From NCBI GenBank assembly GCA_011523545.1, contig WTGN01000031.1, positions 1 through 34,121 of the forward strand: a DNA stretch of 34,121 nucleotides, given 5' to 3'. Below the pieces are notes generated by a model. The model worked only from the letters and a program-made list of their open reading frames with translations, was not told the DNA's origin and did no database searches. Numbering within the stretch: the first letter of the stretch is position 1; every line of letters begins with the position of its first letter. The position numbers and the translations under genes are program-made. Shown here one piece after another: positions 15,044 through 23,697 of the stretch. This DNA comes from Chloroflexota bacterium. GTDB taxonomy: Bacteria; Chloroflexota; Anaerolineae; Aggregatilineales; Phototrophicaceae.

Positions 15044-16206
15044 TTGAAACGACCACAGTATTTGAAATCGAAGACCGATACGGCTCCGGCGCCTACGGCA
15101 AGCGGCCGACCGCGCTGGTCCGCGGCCAAGGCGCCTATGTCTATGATCAGGACGGCAATCGCTATCTGGACGCGACGAGCGGGCAAGGCGTCGCGGCGCT
15201 GGGCCATTGCCATCCGGCTGTCGTCAAGGCGATAAGTGAGCAGGTGGCCACCTTAATCACCAGTCACGAGTCCTTTTACAATGATCGCCGGGCAGCGCTC
15301 TACACCTTGCTCTCCAGCATAATGCCGGCCGATATCAATCGCTTTTTCCTCTGCAACAGCGGCGCGGAAGCCAACGAAGGCGCGCTGAAAGTAGCGAAGC
15401 TGCTCACCGGGCGCGCGGGCATCGTCGCGGCGAAGCGGTCCTTCCATGGCCGCACGACCGGCGCCCTGTCCCTGACCTGGACGCAGAAATATCGCAAACC
15501 CTTTCAAGCCTGGCTGCCGGCCGTCGATTATGTCGCCTTCAACGATATTGACGCGGCCTGTCGGGCGATCAGCGAAGAGACGGCCGCTGTCGTTGTCGAG
15601 CCGGTCCAGGGCGAAGGCGGCGTGCACCCGGCCAACGTCGAGTATCTGCAAGCCCTGCGCGAACGCTGCGATCAGACCGGCGCCATGCTCGTGATTGATG
15701 AGATCCAGACTGGTTTCGGCCGCACAGGAAAATGGTTCGGCTTTGAGCATGCTGAAATCGTGCCGGACATCATCTCGGTGGGCAAAGCGATCGCCGGTGG
15801 ACTGCCGATGGGCGCCGTCTGCTGGCGCGCCGCGCACGGGCCAATCGAGCGCGCGACACATGGCAGCACTTTTGGCGGCAATCCATTGGCTTGCGCCGCT
15901 GCGCTGGCCGCCGTCTCAACGATTCGCGACGAGGGCTTGGTCGATCAGGCGCGGGTCACGGGCCGCTGGTTCATGGACGAGTTGAATGCGATGAATCTGC
16001 GCGGCGCGCGCGAAGTCCGCGGGCGCGGTCTCATGATCGGCATCGAATTGCGGACGCGGGTGACGCCGGCGCTGAAGGCGCTGCAAGAACAAGGCGTGCT
16101 CGCCCTGCCCGCCGGGCTCAATACGCTGCGCCTGCTGCCGCCGCTGAACATAAATCGCGAGCAAATGTCCGTGGTCGCCGCGGCGATTCAAACGGTGTTG
16201 GGATAA
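15040..16206 (+). CDS. lysJ: LysW-aminoadipate semialdehyde aminotransferase LysJ
   Basis: A class III PLP-dependent aminotransferase of 388 residues. It aminates the LysW-bound aldehyde with glutamate as donor to give LysW-lysine. The blocks NSGAEANEGALKVAKLLTGR, VVEPVQGEGGVHPA, VIDEIQTGFGRTGKWFGFEH and SVGKAIAGGLPMGAV are present; K249 in the last is the Schiff-base lysine. The open frame extends upstream to 14896, but that part is lysZ read out of frame. The ATG at 15040 gives the family N-terminus and a 4-base overlap with lysZ. ArgD is the close homologue; the cluster supports LysJ, with possible dual use. Confidence 0.92.
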   Translation: MIETTTVFEIEDRYGSGAYGKRPTALVRGQGAYVYDQDGNRYLDATSGQGVAALGHCHPAVVKAISEQVATLITSHESFYNDRRAALYTLLSSIMPADINRFFLCNSGAEANEGALKVAKLLTGRAGIVAAKRSFHGRTTGALSLTWTQKYRKPFQAWLPAVDYVAFNDIDAACRAISEETAAVVVEPVQGEGGVHPANVEYLQALRERCDQTGAMLVIDEIQTGFGRTGKWFGFEHAEIVPDIISVGKAIAGGLPMGAVCWRAAHGPIERATHGSTFGGNPLACAAALAAVSTIRDEGLVDQARVTGRWFMDELNAMNLRGAREVRGRGLMIGIELRTRVTPALKALQEQGVLALPAGLNTLRLLPPLNINREQMSVVAAAIQTVLG

Positions 16207-16209
16207 CTG

Positions 16210-17262
16210 ATGACGCGCGTATCCGACGCGGGCGCCGAGCGCCTGCTGCATGACCTGGTTGCCATAGCCAGCCCATCCTGCCAGGAAGCGGAGGCGGCGC
16301 GCTTTCTGACCGCCTGGATGCGGGATAACGGCTACGACGAGGCATTTGTCGATGAGGCCGGCAATGCTGTCGGGCGCATCGGCTCGGGCGCGCGTCAGAT
16401 CGTTCTGCTCGGTCATATCGACACCTTTGCCGGTTTTCCGCCCGTTCGTCAAGAGGGGCGGCTGCTGTATGGGCGCGGCGCCGTTGACGCCAAAGGTCCG
16501 CTCTGTACCTTTGCGGTGGCCGCGAGCCGAGCGGAACTGGCTGACGATGCAAGCGTCATCGTCCTGGGCGCGGTTGAAGAGGAAGCAGCCACCAGCCGCG
16601 GCGCCCATTTTGCCCTGAGCCGGTATCAGCCCGATTTTTGCGTCATCGGCGAGCCATCGCGCTGGGATCGCATCACGCTTGCTTACAAAGGGCGGCTGCT
16701 GCTGGACTGGAGCTGGGAAGGCGGCTTGTCGCACAGCGCCGGCGAAGCGCCGAGCCCGGCAGAGCGCGCGCTGAGTTATTGGAATACGATCAGGACCTAC
16801 TGCGATAAATACAATGAGGACATTGGGGCGCTCTATTCACGGCTCGACGCTTCAATCCGCGATATTAATACCTGGCAGGAAGGCGTCAATGGCGTCGCCC
16901 GAATGACAATCGGTTTTCGCTTGCCGCCGGATCTGGCGCCGGAAGACATCGCTGCTCGATTTCCCGCTTGCGATGGCGCAACGGTTGCAGCGCGCGGGGC
17001 GGAGCGCGCCTTCAGCGGCGACAAGAACAGCGCGCTCAGCCGCGTGTTCCGGCGCGCGATTCGCGCCAATGCTGGCAGACCGCGCTTCGTCTACAAGACT
17101 GGCACATCGGACATGAACATCGTGGGCCCGCGTTGGAATTGCCCCATTGTCGCTTATGGCCCGGGCGATTCGGCGCTTGACCATACCCCTGACGAGCACA
17201 TCAACTTGGACGAGTATCTGCGCGCCATCGACGTCTTGACGTTGGCGCTTGAGACCATCTGA
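16210..17262 (+). CDS. lysK: LysW-lysine hydrolase LysK
   Basis: An M20-family metallopeptidase of 350 residues that releases lysine from LysW and regenerates the carrier. It has the metal-binding [13 protein letters not shown] (H69, D71), [11 protein letters not shown], the catalytic glutamate pair in [27 protein letters not shown], and the C-terminal [20 protein letters not shown] with the last metal histidine. The ATG follows the lysJ stop by three bases. ArgE/DapE/carboxypeptidase labels would be possible from the fold, but the short protein and its place in the cluster fit LysK. The same enzyme may also release ornithine where LysW serves arginine. Confidence 0.92.
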   Translation: MTRVSDAGAERLLHDLVAIASPSCQEAEAARFLTAWMRDNGYDEAFVDEAGNAVGRIGSGARQIVLLGHIDTFAGFPPVRQEGRLLYGRGAVDAKGPLCTFAVAASRAELADDASVIVLGAVEEEAATSRGAHFALSRYQPDFCVIGEPSRWDRITLAYKGRLLLDWSWEGGLSHSAGEAPSPAERALSYWNTIRTYCDKYNEDIGALYSRLDASIRDINTWQEGVNGVARMTIGFRLPPDLAPEDIAARFPACDGATVAARGAERAFSGDKNSALSRVFRRAIRANAGRPRFVYKTGTSDMNIVGPRWNCPIVAYGPGDSALDHTPDEHINLDEYLRAIDVLTLALETI

Positions 17263-17280
17263 GCGAGGCAAGGAGACGTT

Positions 17281-18432
17281 GTGAACAGGCGCGGCATTCC
17301 AATACGCAATTTCAACTTCATTGATTCCACCTTGCGCGAGGGCGAGCAGTTCCGCGGAACGCATTTTACGATTGAAGACAAGCGCGAGATCGCTTCGCTG
17401 CTCGATCGTTTCGGCGTCGAGTATATGGAATTGTCGACGCCGGTGGCCAGCCCGCAGAGCGCCGCCGCCATACGCGCCCTGGCCGATACGCCGCGCCGAT
17501 TCAAACTGCTGACGCATATCCGGGCGAATATGGATGATGCCAGGCTGGCGGTCGATTGCGGCGTTGACGGCGCCGATGTTTATATCGGGACGTCCACCTA
17601 TATGCGCGAATACAGCCATGGCAAGAGCCTGGAGCAAGTCATTGAAATCGGCGCGGAAGTCATTCATTTTCTCAAAGAGAACGGCATCGAAACGCGCTTC
17701 AGCACCGAGGATACATTCCGCAGCAATTTCGCCGATGTGATGACCGTCTACCGGGCGATGGACCTGGCCGGCGTCGATCGCGTTGGCGTCGCCGATACCG
17801 TTGGCATCGCTGACCCGCTGCGCACTTACAACCTCATTTCCAACCTGCGCGATGTGGTCGATTGCGATATCGAATTTCACGGTCATAACGATAGCAGCTG
17901 CGCCGTCGCCAATGCCTTCTGCGCATTGCAGGCTGGCGCCACCCATATCGACACGACAGTTTTGGGCATCGGCGAGCGCAATGGCATCACGCCGATGGGC
18001 GCCCTGGTCGGGCGGCTCTATACCTGCGACAAATCGCTTGTCGAGAAATATGATCTGCGGCTGCTGCCCGAGATTGAAAGAACCGTCGCCGATAAATTGG
18101 GAATCGAGATTCCCTACAATACGCCGATCACCGGGGAAGTCGCCTTTCACCACAAGGCAGGCGTGCATACCAACGCCGTTTTGAAGAACCCGACCACTTA
18201 TGAAGCGATCGCCCCCGAGGACTTTGGCATGTCGCGAATTATCGATGTCGCGCATCGACTGGTGGGGCGCAACGCCATCCGCGACCACGCGGTCAGCCGC
18301 GGCCTGGAATTGCCCGAGGACGTGCTCCAACTGGCGACGGCGCAGGTGAAGCTGATGGCGGATGAGCGGCCGATCACGGTCGAAGATGTCGACAGAATCC
18401 TGCAAAAGATGATGCTGCCGATGGATGACTAA
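17281..18432 (+). CDS. hcs: Homocitrate synthase
   Basis: Condenses 2-oxoglutarate with acetyl-CoA to homocitrate, the committed step of the aminoadipate pathway. A 383-residue DRE-TIM metallolyase-family enzyme. IDSTLREGEQF near the N-terminus carries the D15-R19-E20 set, EFHGHNDSSCAVANA supplies the metal histidines (H200, H202), and TTVLGIGERNGITPMGAL follows. The length is close to Lys20-type homocitrate synthase rather than the longer isopropylmalate synthase with a regulatory domain, so feedback control by a LeuA-type domain is absent. AAGGAG sits before the GTG start, 18 bases after lysK. It is the last gene of the operon and overlaps the convergent MFS gene by four bases. Confidence 0.93.
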   Translation: MNRRGIPIRNFNFIDSTLREGEQFRGTHFTIEDKREIASLLDRFGVEYMELSTPVASPQSAAAIRALADTPRRFKLLTHIRANMDDARLAVDCGVDGADVYIGTSTYMREYSHGKSLEQVIEIGAEVIHFLKENGIETRFSTEDTFRSNFADVMTVYRAMDLAGVDRVGVADTVGIADPLRTYNLISNLRDVVDCDIEFHGHNDSSCAVANAFCALQAGATHIDTTVLGIGERNGITPMGALVGRLYTCDKSLVEKYDLRLLPEIERTVADKLGIEIPYNTPITGEVAFHHKAGVHTNAVLKNPTTYEAIAPEDFGMSRIIDVAHRLVGRNAIRDHAVSRGLELPEDVLQLATAQVKLMADERPITVEDVDRILQKMMLPMDD

Positions 18433-19703
18433 TCGGCGGCGGCGATGACGCCTTTTATGCCGCGAGGGTCATGCATCGGGATGATGTAGACAAGCGCCGA
18501 CATCAACCCGGCCAGCGCAAAAATGCCGAAAGTCAGTTCAAAACTGACCGCGTCAACCAGCCAGCCGCCGAAGATTGGCGCGAAGATCGTAATGGGCGCG
18601 ATTAATGTATTGGCCATGCCGATGTAATAGGGGCGCTCTGCCACCGAGCCGAACTGGATGGTAATCGTCATGATGGTTGACCATTGCGCCGAGTTCACAA
18701 TGCCGGTCAAGGCGAAGACAATGTAGAAGAAGCCGACATCGCTGGCGGACAAGGCGGAGACGATGGCCAGCACGGTCAGCAGATTGGCGGCGATCAAGAC
18801 GCGTCGGTGACCCCAGCGATCGCCGATCCAGCCGATGACGGAACTGCTGAGCGTATTGGACACCAGAAGGACGCTGGTCAGGACGCCGACGAATTCGGGA
18901 GACATGTCAAAGCGGCGAATGCCATAAATCGTGTAGAAGGATATGGCGGTGAGGCTGACGCCGGTTAGGCAGCGGGCGATCAGGAACCAGCGGAAGTTGT
19001 CATCCCCCCGCAGGATTTGCCGCAAGCGCCCGCCGAACGCGCGCCAGCGCACCGGTTCGACTACATTTTTCGGCGCGCTCTTCGACTCGTAAGTCATCGC
19101 CAGAAAGGCGAAAGACACCAGCAGACTCAGGCCGGTGATGGTGAAGAGCAGGCCGAAACTCTGCGGGAAGGCGAGCCGCTTGAGGATCAGGCCGGCCAGC
19201 AGCGCGCCGCCCGCGCCGAAGAGATTCACGCATGCCGATTGAATGCCGAAGAATGTGCCGAGCCGGTGCGGCGGCATGATCTTGCTTATCATGCTCTGCC
19301 AGGCTGTTCCGGTGAGGCCGCCGCCCAGTGACTGCAGGCCGAGCAGCAGCAGCGCCAGCAGGAGGGCAAGATCGGCACCAAGCGTTGGAAGCGAAAAGGC
19401 GAGCAAGGCGAGACCGAAATACGGCAGCCGCTCCACGAGCGTCATGGCGATCACCACCGGTTTGTAGCGGTTTAGACTGGCGACGTAGTTCGAGGTGAGC
19501 AGCTGCGGCACCTGCCAGCCGATGTGAAACAAGGTGGCGACGAAGCCGATCAGCGCGGTCGATTCGGTGAGGTAAGACAAGAAAAGCGGGATTATGGTAA
19601 CATACGAAGCCAAGCCCATGATGCCAAAGCCGAACAAACTGCCGTCCAGGATGTTGACGATGGTGTTGTGGCGAAGTTTGTCGTTTAAGTCTTGCGGCAG
19701 CAT
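18429..19703 (-). CDS. MFS transporter, unknown substrate
   Basis: A 424-residue major facilitator with about 12 hydrophobic segments. After a short polar N-terminus the first helix begins at NILDGSLFGFGIMGLASYVTIIPLFL. The loop after helix 2 (SNYVASLNRYKPVV) and the middle motif SSVIGWIGDRWGHRRVLIAANLL, a good MFS G-x-x-x-D-R/K-x-G-R-R loop, are clear. The ATG at 19703 has AGG six bases upstream; an in-frame start at 19742 adds 13 residues. It is read against the lysine genes and lies between hcs and lysT. A role in lysine or precursor transport is tempting but unsupported by sequence. Confidence 0.8.
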   Translation of the reverse strand: MLPQDLNDKLRHNTIVNILDGSLFGFGIMGLASYVTIIPLFLSYLTESTALIGFVATLFHIGWQVPQLLTSNYVASLNRYKPVVIAMTLVERLPYFGLALLAFSLPTLGADLALLLALLLLGLQSLGGGLTGTAWQSMISKIMPPHRLGTFFGIQSACVNLFGAGGALLAGLILKRLAFPQSFGLLFTITGLSLLVSFAFLAMTYESKSAPKNVVEPVRWRAFGGRLRQILRGDDNFRWFLIARCLTGVSLTAISFYTIYGIRRFDMSPEFVGVLTSVLLVSNTLSSSVIGWIGDRWGHRRVLIAANLLTVLAIVSALSASDVGFFYIVFALTGIVNSAQWSTIMTITIQFGSVAERPYYIGMANTLIAPITIFAPIFGGWLVDAVSFELTFGIFALAGLMSALVYIIPMHDPRGIKGVIAAAD

Positions 19704-19861
19704 ATTCAGCCTGTGCCTTATTGGAATGCAGCCAAGCGGCAATTGTATCAGAGAATTCAGCTGGCTCTATTGAGAATCTGATGAGCGCTTTCTATCTGAT
19801 CAGCCCGGCCCGGAGCTAATGACCCGGCGCGCTGCTCGAAGCGCATGAAACGGACGCTGCC

Positions 19862-21169
19862 ATGCAAACCTTGACTGAAAAGCTGCTGGCGCGGGCAAGC
19901 AGCCGCGACCGCGTCAAGCCCGGCGAAATCGTCGTCATTGAACCGGATGTTGTGCTGAGCCATGACAATACCGCCGCTATCTCCGCCATCTTCCAGCAGT
20001 TGCCGCATAAACGCGTCCGATATCCAGATCGCCTGGCGGTCACGCTGGACCACGCTGTGCCGCCGCCGACGGCCGGGCACGCCCGCAATCACGCGCGCAT
20101 TCGCGATTTCGTTCGCGAGCAAGGCATTGCCAACTTTTTTGAAGCCGGGCGTGGCATCTGCCACCAGGTGCTTTGCGAAGAAGGCGTCATCGGCCCCGGC
20201 ATGGCGCTCTTGGGCGCGGACAGCCACAGCACGCATTATGGCTGGCTGGGCGCATTCAGTGCCGGCATCGGGCGCAGTGAAGTCGCCGCGCTCTGGGCGA
20301 CCGGCCAGCTCTGGCTGCGCGTTCCCGAGACCATTCAGATTACGCTGGCGGGAAAGCTCCATGCGGGCGTGACGGCGAAAGACTTGACGATCGGCATGAT
20401 TGGCCGGCTGTCATCTGACGGCGCGAATTACATGGCGGTCGAATTTGGTGGGCCCGGCCTTGCCGGTCTATCGCCCGATTCGCGCGCTGTGCTGACCAAT
20501 ATGATGGCGGAAATGGGCGCCAAGAACGCCTGCATCGCGCCCGACGCCGTAACCTGGCGCTGGCTGGAAGCGACGCTGAGGCGGACGCGCCCGCATGATC
20601 ATGAACCAAGACTGGAACTCTTCCGTAAACTGGCGCTTTATCCTGACGCTGCGGCTGATTATGCAGCGCGCCAGCACATCGAACTGGATGAGCTTGAGCC
20701 GATGGTCTCTTGTCCTGACGCGGTAGAGAATGCGCTGCCGCTTTCGGCGGTGGCGCGGACGCCGGTCGATCTCGGCTTCATCGGGACTTGCACCAACGGT
20801 CGGCTTGAGGACATTGCCGCGGCGGCTGATATCGCGCGTGGCCGGCGCTTGCGCAAACGGCTGCTGGTGGTTCCGGCGTCGGCGCTGGTGCTCAGGGACG
20901 CGGCCGAAGCCGGTTATATCGCCGACCTGGTAGACGCCGGCGCGACGATTGGCACACCTGGATGTGGACCGTGCATGGGCGTGCATATGGGCGTGTTGGC
21001 GCCGGGCGAAGTTTGCATCAGCAGCGCCAATCGGAATTTCCGCGGGCGCATGGGCGAGCCAGAGGCCCAGATATACCTGTCGAATCCGGCGGTGGTGGCC
21101 GCCAGCTGCGTCGCCGGCTACCTGGCCCACCCGGCCGATGTCACCGGCGAAACGGCTGCCGATTCATAA
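19862..21169 (+). CDS. lysT: Homoaconitase large subunit LysT
   Basis: With LysU it isomerises homocitrate to homoisocitrate through homoaconitate. A 435-residue aconitase/isopropylmalate-isomerase family protein with three iron-sulfur cysteines, C310 in IGTCTNGRLEDI and C368/C371 in TPGCGPCMGV. Other family blocks are LGADSHSTHYGWLGAFSAGIG and ISSANRNFRGRMG. The start is the ATG at 19862, giving MQTLTEKLLARAS as in relatives. By sequence alone it could be LeuC. The assignment to homoaconitase rests on its location 1.4 kb after homocitrate synthase in the LysW cluster, so substrate specificity is inferred. Confidence 0.85.
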   Translation: MQTLTEKLLARASSRDRVKPGEIVVIEPDVVLSHDNTAAISAIFQQLPHKRVRYPDRLAVTLDHAVPPPTAGHARNHARIRDFVREQGIANFFEAGRGICHQVLCEEGVIGPGMALLGADSHSTHYGWLGAFSAGIGRSEVAALWATGQLWLRVPETIQITLAGKLHAGVTAKDLTIGMIGRLSSDGANYMAVEFGGPGLAGLSPDSRAVLTNMMAEMGAKNACIAPDAVTWRWLEATLRRTRPHDHEPRLELFRKLALYPDAAADYAARQHIELDELEPMVSCPDAVENALPLSAVARTPVDLGFIGTCTNGRLEDIAAAADIARGRRLRKRLLVVPASALVLRDAAEAGYIADLVDAGATIGTPGCGPCMGVHMGVLAPGEVCISSANRNFRGRMGEPEAQIYLSNPAVVAASCVAGYLAHPADVTGETAADS

Positions 21170-21197
21170 CCTCGACCGAAGCAGGAGAGCGCAAGCG

Positions 21198-21689
21198 ATG
21201 GCGAGAACCAGGCATCGCGTCTGGAAGTACGGCGACAGCGTCAACACGGATGTCATCTTCCCGGGCAAGTACACTTACAGCATCGACAATGATCCGGCCG
21301 GACTGGCGCGCCACGCTCTGGAAGACCTCGACCCCGGTTTTGCCAACTCGGTGGAAAGCGGCGATGTCATCGTGGCTGGCCGCAACTGGGGCAATGGCAG
21401 CAGCCGCGAGCAAGCCGTCACTTGCCTGCTGGCGGCCGGTGTGCATGCTGTCGTCGCGAAGAGCTTCGCGCGCATCTATTATCGCAACGCCATCAACAGC
21501 GGTCTTCTCGTCATTGAATGCCCGGAGATCGTCGACCAGGTTGAAAGCGGCGTAATGATCGAACTGGATATGGAAGCTGCCGAGATTACTTGCGACGGGC
21601 GGCGTTACGCCTTCGCTCAGCTGCCGGCGCAGGTGCGGGAGGTTGTCGAGGCGGGCGGGATAATCGCTTACTTGCAGCGAAACAGCTAG
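21198..21689 (+). CDS. lysU: Homoaconitase small subunit LysU
   Basis: The swivelling small subunit, 163 residues, the length of stand-alone LeuD/LysU proteins of the archaeal/Thermus type. It has VWKYGDSVNTDVIFPGKYTYS, AGRNWGNGSSREQAVTCLLAAGVHAVVAKSFARIYYRNAINSGLLVIE and a short C-terminus. The frame stays open upstream to 20949 within lysT, but the ATG at 21198 has AGGAG before it and begins the conserved domain. It follows lysT by 28 bases. The loop after NTD reads PGKYTYS instead of the PG-x-YL found in isopropylmalate isomerases; this loop helps choose the substrate, and the change fits homoaconitase. LeuD remains the alternative. Confidence 0.85.
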   Translation: MARTRHRVWKYGDSVNTDVIFPGKYTYSIDNDPAGLARHALEDLDPGFANSVESGDVIVAGRNWGNGSSREQAVTCLLAAGVHAVVAKSFARIYYRNAINSGLLVIECPEIVDQVESGVMIELDMEAAEITCDGRRYAFAQLPAQVREVVEAGGIIAYLQRNS

Positions 21690-22140
21690 CGTCCTTTCTT
21701 CTTCTAATCTGATCCGAAGCACACTGCGATCGTCTGCGGCGACTTTTTCTACAATCGCTTTTCCGGCGTCTGTCGAAAATTGCAACGCGATCTGTATACC
21801 CTCCTCAAGGTGATATGCGTCCGGCGCAGAATATCGGCTGACAGGCGGCCAAGCCCAATACACTTGCCGCTGCCGGCCACCGCCCGCACAATCGTCCAGT
21901 CATTCATCACCGCTTCCAATCGTAATGCAAATGATCCTCTCTTGCTTCTATCCTGCCTTAACCGTACACTAAATAACTTAGTGTAGAATGAATTGCAGAC
22001 ATCAGAACAAAGTTTCGTAGCTTTCAAAATGCTTCGCGACTGACGAAGCAGTCAATCGTGCAAGCGGCGGAACGCAAAAACGTTCTATTCGCTCAATGTC
22101 TGGCTATTCGGATAGATCGGATTAAATTCATGGAGTCCGC
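21690..22140. other. 451-base intergenic region without a credible gene
   Basis: Lies between lysU and comM. It is richer in A/T than the surrounding genes. A weak hairpin, TCGTC/GGCGA at 21730-21742 followed by five T residues, could end the lysTU transcript. A perfect dyad lies at 21965-21985. Minus-strand frames of 92 and 52 codons exist (21749-22027 and nested) but match nothing I recognise and show no coding bias. A GGAG five bases before the comM ATG is the only firm expression signal. The upstream part may be decayed coding sequence, but I cannot support a specific origin. Confidence 0.5.
21965..21985. promoter_or_regulatory. Perfect 8-bp dyad, possible operator
   Basis: TACACTAA at 21965-21972 and TTAGTGTA at 21978-21985 are perfect inverted copies separated by ATAAC, in A/T-rich intergenic DNA. 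A -10-like TAGAAT overlaps its right end (21984-21989). There is no T-run, and the size is that of a dimeric repressor site. Which regulator would bind is unknown. Confidence 0.45.
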
Positions 22141-23676
22141 ATGCTAGCCATTGTCAACACCTGCGCCGTCATCGGGCTGGACGGCCATGTCGTCGAAGTG
22201 CAGACGGACTTCAACCCGCGCGCCGCGCTGCCCAGTTTCAATCTTGTCGGGCTGCCGGGCGCGGCCGTGCGCGAGAGCAAAGACCGCGCCCGCTCCGCCA
22301 TTCGCAATAGCGGCCTGCGCTTCCCCAACAAAGCTTATGTGGTCAATCTTTCGCCGGCCGATATCCACAAGCATGGCCCGTCCTACGATTTGGCCATCGC
22401 CATTGGCGTGCTGGGCGCCACCGACCAGATTCCCCTGCATGCGCTGGACCGGGCCATGTTCATAGGCGAGCTGTCGCTGGATGGCAGCATACGTCATGTC
22501 AAGGGCGTGCTGCCGATGGTGTACACGGCGATGCAGCAAGGCATGGACACCGTGTTCGTCCCGGAAGCGGACGCCGCCGAAGCAGCCTTGATCCAGGGCA
22601 TCTCTGTGATTCCGGTGCGCTCCGTCGGGCAATTGGTGGAACATCTTTATCAGTTGAATCCGATCGACCCGGTCAAAGCCGAGTTGGATGGCCAAGTTTC
22701 GGAAGAGATCCTCGCTGATGGCGTCGAGGATTTCGCCGACATTCGCGGCCAGGAACATGTCAAGCGCGCGCTGGAGGTGGCGGCGGCCGGCAATCACAAT
22801 ATCCTGATGTCTGGCCCGCCCGGCGCGGGCAAAAGCTTGCAGGCGCGGGCCCTGGCGGGCATATTGCCCAAGCTGTCGCTGGAGGAAGCGCTGGAGGTGA
22901 CGCGGATCTACTCCATCGTCGACATGCTCTTGCAGGACGAGCCGCTGGTGCGAAGGCGGCCCTTTCGCGCGCCTCATCACACGATATCGCAGGTTGGATT
23001 GGTCGGCGGCGGTTCGATTCCAAAGCCGGGCGAGATCAGCCTGGCACATCGCGGCGTCTTGTTCCTTGACGAAATCAACGAGCACTCGAGCAAGGTTCTG
23101 GAGGTCCTGCGGCAACCGATTGAAGACAAGATTGTCACGATCAGCCGGGCCAAAGGGAGCATTGCCTTTCCGGCGAATTTCTTGCTGGTCGGCGCCCGCA
23201 ACCCTTGCCCCTGCGGCTTTTATGGCGATCCGCTGCAAGACTGCCGCTGCACGCCGAATCAGATTCAGCGTTATCAATCGAGGATTTCGGGCCCGATTCT
23301 GGATCGCATTGACATCCACGTTGATGTGCCGAGGGTGGATTTCGACAAGCTGCTCGGCGATGCCCGGGCCGAAAGCACGCTGGATATTCGGCAACGCGTT
23401 GAAGGCGCCCGGCGGCGTCAGACGGCTCGCTTCAAAGAGCACCCGGGCTTGTTCGCCAATGCCGACATGACCGTCAGCGAAATTGACGACTACTGCGCCC
23501 TGGATGCGGAGGCGCGGCAGATCCTGATGCTTTCGGTGCGGAAGCTGCAACTGAGCGCGCGCAGCTACCATCGCGTGCTTAAGCTCAGCCGGACAATTGC
23601 CGATCTGGATGCTTCAGACGGTATCAAAGTTCCGCACGTCGCGGAGGCGCTGCAGTACCGGCCGCCGGTCGAATGA
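22141..23676 (+). CDS. comM: ComM/YifB-family AAA+ ATPase (Mg-chelatase-like)
   Basis: A 511-residue protein with the YifB/ComM three-part architecture. The N-terminal S5/ChlI-like domain is at about 1-180 (FNLVGLPGAAVRESKDRARSAI, VNLSPADIHKHGPSYDLAIAIG). The AAA+ core has Walker A SGPPGAGKS (224-232) and Walker B VLFLDEINE (D310, E311). The C-terminal Mg-chelatase domain holds the cysteine cluster NPCPCGFYGDPLQDCRC and the arginine-finger region SGPILDRIDIHVDVPRV. In naturally competent bacteria ComM is a helicase that aids integration of incoming DNA; elsewhere its role is uncertain. It is not a chlorophyll-synthesis subunit. GGAG precedes the ATG by five bases. It stands alone and converges on hyuB. 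Confidence 0.93.
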   Translation: MLAIVNTCAVIGLDGHVVEVQTDFNPRAALPSFNLVGLPGAAVRESKDRARSAIRNSGLRFPNKAYVVNLSPADIHKHGPSYDLAIAIGVLGATDQIPLHALDRAMFIGELSLDGSIRHVKGVLPMVYTAMQQGMDTVFVPEADAAEAALIQGISVIPVRSVGQLVEHLYQLNPIDPVKAELDGQVSEEILADGVEDFADIRGQEHVKRALEVAAAGNHNILMSGPPGAGKSLQARALAGILPKLSLEEALEVTRIYSIVDMLLQDEPLVRRRPFRAPHHTISQVGLVGGGSIPKPGEISLAHRGVLFLDEINEHSSKVLEVLRQPIEDKIVTISRAKGSIAFPANFLLVGARNPCPCGFYGDPLQDCRCTPNQIQRYQSRISGPILDRIDIHVDVPRVDFDKLLGDARAESTLDIRQRVEGARRRQTARFKEHPGLFANADMTVSEIDDYCALDAEARQILMLSVRKLQLSARSYHRVLKLSRTIADLDASDGIKVPHVAEALQYRPPVE

Positions 23677-23697
23677 ATTCTAGCAGTCTGCCGTCAT

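Noticed and set aside
12318..17262. Arginine biosynthesis genes (argC, argB, argD, argE)
   Set aside because: LysW with its EDWGE end, LysX, homocitrate synthase and homoaconitase in the same cluster identify the carrier-bound lysine pathway. Dual use for arginine stays possible.
19781..19847. Two tiny frames upstream of lysT (12 codons at 19781, 9 codons with three Arg at 19818) as a second leader peptide
   Set aside because: No lysine codons, no ribosome sites, no terminator or alternative stems before lysT.
21749..22027. 92-codon minus-strand frame (nested 52-codon frame with a fair ribosome site)
   Set aside because: No recognisable motif, an atypical residue mix and no promoter; it lies in A/T-rich intergenic DNA. 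Kept only as a note in the intergenic entry.
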